Of a stretch of 64,000 nt of DNA, positions 57,909-64,000 are shown one piece after another. This stretch comes from Ramlibacter tataouinensis (lineage in GTDB: Bacteria > Pseudomonadota > Gammaproteobacteria > Burkholderiales > Burkholderiaceae_C), in the NCBI RefSeq assembly GCF_001580455.1, contig NZ_CP010951.1:186001-250000 (forward strand), given 5' to 3'. The translations under genes were made by a program, and so were the position numbers. Numbering within the stretch: the stretch's first letter is position 1; each line of letters opens with the position of its first letter. The notes beneath the pieces were generated by a model. That model saw only the letters and a list, made by a program, of their open reading frames with translations. It searched no databases and was not told the origin of the DNA.

Positions 57909-58721
57909 ATGCTGGCGCCGCAACTCGTCATCGAACTCGCCCTGCTCGGCGTCTGCACGGGCTTCCTGGCGGGCCTGCTGGGCATCGGCGGCGGGATGAT
58001 CATGGTGCCCTTCCTCACGGCCATCCTGTCGGGGCGCGGCGTCGCGCCGGACCTGGCGGTGAAGATGGCGATCGCGACCTCGATGGCGACCATCATGTTC
58101 ACCTCCTTGTCCAGCGTGCGCGCCCATGCCCGGCGTGGCTATGTGCGCTGGGACATCTTCAGGCGGCTGGCGCCCGGCATCGTGGTCGGCAGCATGATCG
58201 GCAGCCTGGGCGTGTTCTCGCTGCTCAAGGGTTCCTGGCTGGCGACCTTCTTCGGCCTGTTCGTCGGCTTCTCGGCCACCCAGATGTTCCGCGACCGCAA
58301 GCCCAGGTCCACCCGGCAGATGCCGAGCACGGCGGGCCAGTTCGCGGTCGGCGGCTCGATCGGTTTCCTGTCGGGCCTGGTGGGCGCCGGCGGCGGCTTC
58401 ATCAGCGTGCCCTTCATGGCCTGGTGCAACGTGGCCATCCACAACGCGGTGGCGACCTCGGCCGCGCTGGGATTTCCGATCGCAGTCGCCAACGTCGTGG
58501 GCTTCGCGATCGCCGGCCAGTCGGTGGCCGGGCTGCCGCCCACCTCCTTCGGCTACATCTGGCTGCCGGGCCTGGCGATGATTGCCCTGGTCAGCGTGTT
58601 CACCGCGCCCCTGGGCGCCCGTGCCTCGCATGCGCTGCCCGTGGGCAAGCTCAAGCGGATGTTCGCGAGCATCCTGTACCTGCTCGCGGCGTACATGCTC
58701 TGGAAGGGGCTCGCGGGCTAG
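57909..58721 (+). CDS. TauE/SafE family membrane exporter
   Basis: This is a 270-aa integral membrane protein of the TauE/SafE (sulfite/organosulfur exporter, DUF81) family with about eight helices. The duplicated motifs GLLGIGGGMIMVPFLTAIL and GLVGAGGGFISVPFMAWCNV are the family hallmark. The ATG at 57909 follows AGGAAAC. It starts 40 bp after the 6S terminator, so it must have its own promoter, perhaps within the terminator region. The substrate (sulfite, sulfoacetate or other anions) is unknown. Confidence 0.9.
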   Translation: MLAPQLVIELALLGVCTGFLAGLLGIGGGMIMVPFLTAILSGRGVAPDLAVKMAIATSMATIMFTSLSSVRAHARRGYVRWDIFRRLAPGIVVGSMIGSLGVFSLLKGSWLATFFGLFVGFSATQMFRDRKPRSTRQMPSTAGQFAVGGSIGFLSGLVGAGGGFISVPFMAWCNVAIHNAVATSAALGFPIAVANVVGFAIAGQSVAGLPPTSFGYIWLPGLAMIALVSVFTAPLGARASHALPVGKLKRMFASILYLLAAYMLWKGLAG

Positions 58722-58752
58722 CGTCCCCACAGGACACTGACGTCCCGTACGT

Positions 58753-59787
58753 TCAGGATTCGAAGGCAGGAATGCGCGCGTTGGGCAGCGGCCGATAGCC
58801 GGCGGGCCGGCCGAACATGCGGCGCAGCAACTCCTGCTCGTGCAGGGCGCACAAGGCCGCCGCCGCGATCTCGGCAGCGATGGCGGCACCCGGGCAGGCA
58901 TGGGCCGCGCTGCCGAATGCCAGCGCCGGCGAGGCTTCCTCCTGCACGGCGCTGGCCAGCAGCACCAGCACGCCCTGCCCTGCGCGGATCGCCTGCCCAT
59001 CGAGCACGAGGTCCGCCGCCGCGAAGCGCCGGGTGTTGTGCACCGGCGGGTCCGCAACCAGCACTTGCGCCACCAGTTCGCGCCACGCCCCGAGCTGCGG
59101 GGGCGGCGCGGCTGCCGCCAGCGCGGCCTTGGCGGTGTTGCCGGCCAGGGCGGCCGTCGCATCGACGGACTGCTGCATCAGCGCGATGCGGTTGGCCGCG
59201 CCGGGCCGGTCGAGGCCGAGGCGCTCGCCCTGCGCCATCAGCTGGTCGGCGGCCGAGTTGCCGATCTCGATGGCGCGCGGCGTGGCCTGGGGCGCGATGC
59301 CCGCGACCACATCCAGCACCGCCTGCACCGTCATGTCCCGCTGCCCGGGCGGCACCCCGAGGAGGCGCGCCATCGCTTGCGCCGGCACCTGGACCAGCCA
59401 GCGATCGGCGGCAACGCGTCCCGCGAGTTCGCGCACCGCCGCGCTCGCCGCATCGGTGACGCCGGCCCGATCCCACTTCGCCGCCTGCGCCTGGACCGCC
59501 GGCCGGTGCCGCTGATGGAAGTCGCCGTCGTTCATCCGCACCAGCAAGGCGAAGACCTCGCCCAGCGGCGTGCCCGCGAGCGCCGCCGGCACGGGCTCGG
59601 CCGCGGGCCGCACGCGCAGCTGCGGATGGGCCAGCGCCGCGCGCACCGCGGCGGCGCCGGCCGCGACCCACAGGCCGAGCGCATCGTCGAAGGCGAGCGG
59701 ACGTTCGCGGCGCAGGCGGGCGTAGTACGCGTAAGGGTGCTCGTGCGTCACGGCGCTGATGGGGTCGCGGGGCTCGGCGTTCGTCAT
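58753..59787 (-). CDS. Short, degenerate cytochrome P450-like protein
   Basis: This is a 344-aa P450-fold protein, about 60 residues shorter than typical bacterial P450s. The heme-ligand loop AFGSAAHACPGAAIA is intact (F-G-x3-H-x-C-x-G). The I-helix AGNT pattern is present (AALAGNTAKA). The K-helix E-x-x-R is not: RELVAQVLVADPP has no Arg at the usual place, and the meander region before the heme loop is deleted. It may bind heme without standard oxygenase activity. ATG at 59787 lies 5 bp from a 30-bp palindrome shared with the divergent ArsR-type gene. Confidence 0.75.
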   Translation of the reverse strand: MTNAEPRDPISAVTHEHPYAYYARLRRERPLAFDDALGLWVAAGAAAVRAALAHPQLRVRPAAEPVPAALAGTPLGEVFALLVRMNDGDFHQRHRPAVQAQAAKWDRAGVTDAASAAVRELAGRVAADRWLVQVPAQAMARLLGVPPGQRDMTVQAVLDVVAGIAPQATPRAIEIGNSAADQLMAQGERLGLDRPGAANRIALMQQSVDATAALAGNTAKAALAAAAPPPQLGAWRELVAQVLVADPPVHNTRRFAAADLVLDGQAIRAGQGVLVLLASAVQEEASPALAFGSAAHACPGAAIAAEIAAAALCALHEQELLRRMFGRPAGYRPLPNARIPAFES

Positions 59788-59792
59788 GCAGT

Positions 59793-59822
59793 TAGGGCCT
59801 GTTAACGCGTTAACAGGCCCTA
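59793..59822. promoter_or_regulatory. Perfect 30-bp palindrome between P450-like and ArsR-type genes
   Basis: Two 15-bp arms (TAGGGCCTGTTAACG and its exact complement) meet without a spacer. The palindrome lies 5 bp upstream of the P450-like start and 56 bp upstream of the ArsR-type start. It could be an operator of the ArsR-type regulator. The half-site AGGGCCTGTT also occurs in other intergenic gaps at 11086 and 17240, so a dispersed repeat is the alternative. Confidence 0.6.
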
Positions 59823-59878
59823 GTTTCGACAAGCCCTGCGCCTTTGTCCAGCAACAACAGTTCGAGTACGATCAAAGC

Positions 59879-60565
59879 GTGGAATCCGAACCCGACCTCG
59901 CGCGCATCGCCGCCACCGTCGGTGACGCGCGGCGCATCCGAATGCTGGCGCTGCTCATGGAAGGCCGCGCCCTCACCGCCAAGGAGCTCGCGCTGGGAAC
60001 GGGCGTGGAGCCGGCGACCGCCACCTCGCACCTGAAACGCCTGGTGGACGACGGCCTGCTGGTCGCCGCGTCGCAGGGCCGGCACAAGTACTTCCGCTTC
60101 GCTTCCGAGCAGGTGGCCCAGCTGGTCGAATCGCTGATGCGCGTGGCGCCGCGCCGCAAGGCACCGGCGCCGGCCGCGCACGAGCCCATCCGCGCAGCAC
60201 GCTTTTGCTATGACCATCTCGCCGGCAGCCTGGGCACCGGGCTGCTGGCGTTGTGGCTGCGCAAGGGCTGGCTCGCCGACGGCGGCGACCCCAAGCAACT
60301 GGAGGTGACGGCGCGCGGCGAGAAGGCCCTGGCGGCCCTGGGCGTGGACCTGGCAGCAGCGCGCGCGCGGCGGCGCCAGTTCGCCTGCCGCTGCCTCGAC
60401 TGGTCCGAGCGGCAGGACCACCTGGGCGGCGCGCTCGGGGCGGCGGTGGCGGAGCACTTCCGCGCCCAGCGCTGGATCGAGCGCAGCAAGCACAGTCGCG
60501 TGGTGCGCGTCACGCCGCAGGGCGAGCGCGAACTGCGCCGGCTCGGGCTGGCAGAGCCCCGCTAA
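59879..60565 (+). CDS. ArsR-family-type winged-helix regulator with long C-terminal region
   Basis: This is a 228-aa regulator. The N-terminal winged helix (~5-75) is ArsR-like: ARIAATVGDARRIRMLALLM, LTAKELALGTGVEPATATSH and LKRLVDDGLLVAA. The second half (~95-228) is a second helical domain of the type found in longer DUF-containing ArsR proteins, with CYDHLAGSLGTGLLALWL and CRCLDWSERQDHLGGALGAA; its cysteine and histidine residues might bind a ligand or metal. A GTG at 59879 is the most likely start. Its stop overlaps the convergent CxxCxGxG gene by 4 bp. The target is probably the P450-like gene and itself. Confidence 0.82.
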   Translation: MESEPDLARIAATVGDARRIRMLALLMEGRALTAKELALGTGVEPATATSHLKRLVDDGLLVAASQGRHKYFRFASEQVAQLVESLMRVAPRRKAPAPAAHEPIRAARFCYDHLAGSLGTGLLALWLRKGWLADGGDPKQLEVTARGEKALAALGVDLAAARARRRQFACRCLDWSERQDHLGGALGAAVAEHFRAQRWIERSKHSRVVRVTPQGERELRRLGLAEPR

Positions 60566-60867
60566 GCCCCGCCGATCGCTACGATGACCCGGCCGGTGCC
60601 ATCGCAGGTGCGGCATGCCTTGCCATCGCGCCGGCCCGTGCCGCCGCAGTCGGGGCAGAGGTCCTCGCCGGCGCCGGGGGTGCCAGCCGGCGCCTCGTCG
60701 CCGGGACTCATCGACGGGCCGGCGCCGCTGGGCGTGGGCAACGAGGCATCAGCCGCAGCGATGTCGAGGGACGCGCCAGGGTCTTCCTCACCCGCGACCG
60801 ATTCGTCCCGCTCCTTGTCATCGCTGCCGGGCGCGCCGCCCCGCGATCTGGAACTCTTGCCTGCCAT
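60562..60867 (-). CDS. Small CxxCxGxG zinc-motif protein with disordered N-terminus
   Basis: This is a 101-aa protein. Residues 1-70 are low-complexity and charged (AGKSSRSRGGAPGSDDKERD, later Pro/Gly-rich). Residues ~72-92 carry CPDCGGTGRRDGKACRTCDG, two CxxCxGxG units like those in DnaJ zinc-finger domains, and it ends VIVAIGGA. A strong AGGAGG lies 7 bp before the ATG at 60867 (a second ATG at 60870 is 4 bp away). It may bind zinc or a protein partner; function is unknown. The 231-bp gap up to the divergent EamA gene shows nothing else clear. Confidence 0.75.
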   Translation of the reverse strand: MAGKSSRSRGGAPGSDDKERDESVAGEEDPGASLDIAAADASLPTPSGAGPSMSPGDEAPAGTPGAGEDLCPDCGGTGRRDGKACRTCDGTGRVIVAIGGA

Positions 60868-61098
60868 CATGTCGCCTCCTGCAGCGCGATCCTTGCTTCC
60901 ATCCGGGGCCGTCGAGCTTGCTGATGGGCTCGCGACCGATGCGGATGCCTGGATCGGGTGGAACCATTCGACCGCGAAGTTCAGCGCGGGCGGCGCTCGG
61001 CCTATGCAACAAGCCCGGGAAGGCGTAACGCTGCCGGGCATGGTCGCGCGGGTTCGCTGCTATAAAGCAGCTCGAACTCATGCGAAGGATCGCGAAAG

Positions 61099-61947
61099 AT
61101 GTCGCGCGCGCGCTTGATCCTGCTCACGGCGCTGACGATGGCGGCCTTCGCCGGCAATTCGCTGCTGTGCCGGCTGGCACTCGCCCACACCGCCATCGAT
61201 GCGGCGACCTTCACGACCGTGCGCCTCGCGTCGGGGGCGGCCATGCTGTGGCTGCTGACCCAGTGGCGACCCGTCACCAGCGGCAGCGGCGGCGGCCGCT
61301 GGCTGTCGGGGCTGGCCCTCTTCGCCTACGCGGCCTGCTTCTCGTTCGCCTACATCAGCCTGCCGGCCGGAACCGGGGCGCTGCTGCTGTTCGGTGCGGT
61401 GCAGGTGACCATGGTGCTCCACGACCTGCGCAGCGGCAAGACGCCGCGGATGGCGCAGGCGGCGGGCATGGCGCTGGCGGCCGCCGGCCTGGTCTGGCTG
61501 GTGCTGCCGGGCGTCTCGGCGCCGCCGCTGCTGGGCTCCCTGCTGATGCTCGCCAGCGGCGTGGCCTGGGGCATCTACTCGTTGCGCGGACGGGGCGCGG
61601 GTGATCCGACCCGCGTGACCGCCGGCAACTTCCTTCGGGCCGTTCCCTTCAGCATCGCGCTGAGCATCGCCGCCGCCGGCGCCCTGACGCTGGACCCGGC
61701 CGGGGTGGCCTACGCCCTCGCCTCGGGCGCGATCACTTCGGCCATCGGCTATGTGATCTGGTATTCGGTGCTGCCCTCGCTCAGCGCCACCAGCGCCGCC
61801 ACCGTGCAACTGAGCGTCCCCGTGATCGCCGCGTTCGGCGGCATCGTGCTGCTGGGCGAGAACCTGACGCTGAGGCTGGTGGCGTCCTCGATCGCCATCC
61901 TCGGCGGCATCGCCATGGTCATTCGCGACAAGGGCCGCGGCGGATGA
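61099..61947 (+). CDS. EamA/DMT family transporter
   Basis: This is a 282-aa inner-membrane transporter with ten predicted helices in two EamA repeats. Typical features are the early SLLCRLALAHTAIDAATFTT, ALFAYAACFSFAYISLPAGT and the second-repeat pattern ending LGENLTLRLVASSIAILGGI. Such proteins export amino acids or other small metabolites. The ATG at 61099 follows a weak site. A hairpin covers the end of the gene and the gap to the convergent Bug gene. Confidence 0.9.
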   Translation: MSRARLILLTALTMAAFAGNSLLCRLALAHTAIDAATFTTVRLASGAAMLWLLTQWRPVTSGSGGGRWLSGLALFAYAACFSFAYISLPAGTGALLLFGAVQVTMVLHDLRSGKTPRMAQAAGMALAAAGLVWLVLPGVSAPPLLGSLLMLASGVAWGIYSLRGRGAGDPTRVTAGNFLRAVPFSIALSIAAAGALTLDPAGVAYALASGAITSAIGYVIWYSVLPSLSATSAATVQLSVPVIAAFGGIVLLGENLTLRLVASSIAILGGIAMVIRDKGRGG

Positions 61948-61964
61948 TGCCGCGGCGGCCCTTG
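61929..61964. terminator. Bidirectional terminator-like hairpin
   Basis: CAAGGGCCGC and GGCGGCCCTTG form a GC-rich stem over the end of the EamA gene and the 22-bp gap to the convergent Bug gene. It has only short T-runs, so it is a weak intrinsic terminator candidate for both directions. Confidence 0.5.
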
Positions 61965-61969
61965 TGCGT

Positions 61970-62938
61970 CTAGCCTTCGTACTTGACCTTGGCGTCCTTG
62001 ATCACCCGGCTCCATTTCTTGGTTTCGGCGGCAATGAAGCGCTCGAAATCCAGCGGGCTGCCGCCGGCGTCCTCGGCGCCGACCGCGGCCAGCTTTTCCT
62101 TGACGTCGGGCATCTCGAGGACCTTGTTGACGTCCTCGTTCATGCGCCGCACATAAAGCGAAGGCATCTTGCCCGGTCCGACCAACCCATACCAGGTGCT
62201 GGCATCGAAGCCGAGGTAGCCCAGGTCATGCAGCGTGGGCAAATCCGGGTAGGCCTTGGAGCGGTTGATGCGGGTCTGCGCGATCGCCAGCACCTTGCCG
62301 CTTTTCACATGCGGCGTGGCGGCGGCCATGGTGTCGAAGCTGTACAGGATCTGGCCGCCCATCAGGTCGGCCAGCAGCGGGCCGGAGCCGCGGTAGGGCA
62401 CGTGCAGCAGATCCACCTTGGCGGTGTTCTTGAACATCTCCAGCGCCAGGTGCTGGGCCGAACCGTTGCCCGCCGAGCCGAAGCTCAGCTTGCCCGGATT
62501 GGCCTTGCCCTCGGCCACGATGTCCTTGACGGTCTTGGACTTCACATTCGGCCAGGCGATCAGCAGGTTGGGCGTGACGCCCACGCGCACGATCGGCGAG
62601 AAGTCGCGCTCGACGTTGTACGACAGCTTGGGCACCAGGCCCGGGGCGATGGCGTGCGAATTGATGTGCGCCATCAGCAGCACGCTGCCATCCGCGGGTG
62701 CCTTGGCCACCAGGTCTGCGGCGATGACGCCGGCCGCGCCGGCCTTGTTCTCCACCACGATGGTGGTGTTCCACATGGTCTGCAGCTTTTGCGCGAGGAT
62801 GCGCGCCAGCGCATCGGTGCCGCCGCCGGGCGGGAACCCCACGACGATCCGGATCGGCCCCGCGGGAATCCCCTGGGCCCTCACGGACGGAAGCGCCAGG
62901 GCGGCGGCGCCGGCGGCGATGATCGAACGTCTCTTCAT
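61970..62938 (-). CDS. Bug/TctC-type tripartite tricarboxylate transporter substrate-binding protein (second)
   Basis: This is a 322-aa periplasmic binding protein. The Tat-like signal RRSIIAAGAAALALPSVRA is followed by GPIRIVVGFPPGGGTDALAR, VVENKAGAAGVIAADLVAKA and a late WSRVIKDAKVKYEG tail, all typical of Bug proteins. It is not a close copy of the protein at 31114. No TctA/TctB permease is adjacent. It lies 46 bp downstream of a class-V aminotransferase gene, so the two may form an operon for uptake and use of an amino or keto acid. Confidence 0.92.
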   Translation of the reverse strand: MKRRSIIAAGAAALALPSVRAQGIPAGPIRIVVGFPPGGGTDALARILAQKLQTMWNTTIVVENKAGAAGVIAADLVAKAPADGSVLLMAHINSHAIAPGLVPKLSYNVERDFSPIVRVGVTPNLLIAWPNVKSKTVKDIVAEGKANPGKLSFGSAGNGSAQHLALEMFKNTAKVDLLHVPYRGSGPLLADLMGGQILYSFDTMAAATPHVKSGKVLAIAQTRINRSKAYPDLPTLHDLGYLGFDASTWYGLVGPGKMPSLYVRRMNEDVNKVLEMPDVKEKLAAVGAEDAGGSPLDFERFIAAETKKWSRVIKDAKVKYEG

Positions 62939-62983
62939 GCTTCCTCCTTTTTCCGGATTGCAGAACTCAGAGCACCCGGGCCC

Positions 62984-64000
62984 TCACCCGGAATGTAGCT
63001 GTGCCAATCGCACCGCGTTCGAGGCGAAATAGTCCATCGCCGCCTGAACGCCCGACCCGGCGAGCTTGACGCCGGACAGTTTCAGTCCCATCTCGCAGCC
63101 CGCCACGGCCGCCACCAGGGTGAGGTCGTTGCAGTCGCCCAGGTGGCCGATTCGGAACATCCGGCCCTTGACCTTGCCCAGGCCGGTGCCCAGCGAGCAA
63201 TCGAAACGCTCGTAGATCACGCGCCGCACGGCGTCCGCATCCACGCCCTCGGGCATCATCACGCCGGTCAGCACCGGCGAATACACCGCCGGGTCGGCGC
63301 ACTGGATGTCCAGGCCCCAGGCGTTCACCGCGGCGCGCACGCCCGCCGCCCAGCGCTGGTGCCGCGCGAACACCGCCGGCAAGCCGCCGTGCTGCGGCGA
63401 CAGCAGCATGTCGCAGGATTCGGCCAGGCCGTACAGCAGGTTGGTGTTGGGCGTGTAGGGCCAGTAGCCGCCCTTGTTCATCTCGATGATCTCGTCCCAG
63501 GCCCAGAAGGACTTCGGCAGCCTGGCCGTCTTGCTGGCCTCGATGGCCCTGGGCGAGACCGCATTGAAGCTGATGCCCGGCGGCAGCATGAGGCCCTTTT
63601 GCGATCCGCTGACCGTCACGTCCACGCCCCACTCGTCGTGGCGGTAGTCGGCCGAGGCCAGGCCCGAGATGCTGTCGACCATCAGCAGTGCCGGATGGCC
63701 GGCGGCGTCGATCGCCCGTCGCACCGCCGCGATGTCACTGGTGACGCCGGTGGAGGTTTCGTTGTGGACCACGCACACCGCCTTGATCGCGTGCTCGCGG
63801 TCGGCCCGCAGGCGCTCTTCGATCATGTGCGCCTGCACGCCGCGGCGCCAGCCTTCGATGCCGGGCAGCCCCAGGAACTCGGTCTTCAGGCCCAGTCGCG
63901 TCGCCATCCTGTTCCACAAGGTGGCGAAGTGGCCGGTCTCGTACATCAGCACGTGATCGCCCGGGCTGAGGGTGTTGGCCAGCGCCGCTTCCCAGGCGCC
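62984..64000 (-). CDS. Class-V aminotransferase (serine/alanine--glyoxylate type), N-terminus outside window
   Basis: The window holds ~338 C-terminal residues of a fold-type I class-V aminotransferase. From the edge the frame reads GAWEAALANTLSPGDHVLMY, the early cofactor-contact region of serine--glyoxylate/alanine--glyoxylate aminotransferases. The Asp of HPALLMVDSISGLAS and the Schiff-base lysine in VTVSGSQKGLMLPPG are present, as are the C-terminal GTGLGKVKGRMFRIGHLG. It transfers amino groups between serine or alanine and a keto acid such as glyoxylate. The start lies beyond base 64000. Confidence 0.9.
   Translation of the reverse strand, partial: GAWEAALANTLSPGDHVLMYETGHFATLWNRMATRLGLKTEFLGLPGIEGWRRGVQAHMIEERLRADREHAIKAVCVVHNETSTGVTSDIAAVRRAIDAAGHPALLMVDSISGLASADYRHDEWGVDVTVSGSQKGLMLPPGISFNAVSPRAIEASKTARLPKSFWAWDEIIEMNKGGYWPYTPNTNLLYGLAESCDMLLSPQHGGLPAVFARHQRWAAGVRAAVNAWGLDIQCADPAVYSPVLTGVMMPEGVDADAVRRVIYERFDCSLGTGLGKVKGRMFRIGHLGDCNDLTLVAAVAGCEMGLKLSGVKLAGSGVQAAMDYFASNAVRLAQLHSG

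Overview
The window is a high-GC chromosomal segment of a betaproteobacterium, most likely order Burkholderiales and a Comamonadaceae-type organism (Variovorax/Ramlibacter-like). The assignment rests on gene content: two Bug/TctC-type tricarboxylate-binding proteins, a DUF2917 gene beside a LysR regulator, a ZapB-like/zapA pair followed by 6S RNA, the cob/btu gene order, and GC-rich paired-hairpin (BIME-like) repeats. I see no phage, insertion sequence, CRISPR array, tRNA or rRNA. It looks like core and shell chromosome with compact operons, many joined by 1-4 nt stop/start overlaps.

Layout. 1-346: 3' end of serB. 353-4647: PhoD-like exported phosphatase overlapping a 7TM-DISM/PAS/PAS histidine kinase. 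4657-6422: LysR and DUF2917 genes diverging from an overlapping operator/promoter, then a small membrane protein with an HExxH motif. 6484-8491: TauD-like dioxygenase plus BKACE enzyme. 8738-13725: pssA, thpR, trxC, SDR, XRE regulator, DUF2889, GNAT and a conserved hypothetical gene. 13783-15642: a BLUF-like protein coupled to a diiron/MBL-fold protein. 15819-25995: mixed small enzymes, including a cNMP-binding/TrxR-like flavoprotein with a GFA protein, an exported deaminase, an aminotransferase, BrkB/YihY and a dienelactone hydrolase. 25998-29100: S9 peptidase and a slightly lower-GC unknown gene with a coupled leader ORF. 29097-32079: Bug / gamma-glutamyltransferase / PaaI operon. 32163-35573: nth and a DUF1800-DUF1501 pair.

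35671-45263 is an mdtABC-type RND efflux operon with its own outer-membrane channel. It carries two BIME-like repeats, one of which forms the C-terminal tail of MdtB, and three phased GTAAA repeats upstream that resemble an OmpR/CpxR-family site. 45409-46524 holds a methyltransferase and a universal stress protein.

46617-56937 is one cobalamin uptake and nucleotide-loop operon headed by a cobalamin riboswitch: btuB, a signal-less B12-binding-like protein, cobU, btuF, btuC, btuD, cobQ, cobT, cobS, cobC. No corrin-ring genes and no cbiB/cobD are present, so in this window the system is uptake plus lower-ligand attachment. Inside it lie three copies of a 62-63 bp module encoding MSRTAAPKAH(S/G)TAARKGGG. 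Each starts or ends in ATGA overlaps and supplies the Shine-Dalgarno sequence of btuF or btuD. This is the most unusual structure I found.

56998-58721: zapB-like, zapA, 6S RNA with terminator, TauE/SafE exporter. 58753-60565: a degenerate short cytochrome P450 diverging from an ArsR-type regulator across a perfect 30-bp palindrome. 60562-64000: CxxCxGxG protein, EamA transporter, a second Bug protein and a class-V aminotransferase cut by the window edge. All functions are read from sequence motifs and recalled family features; no database search was run.
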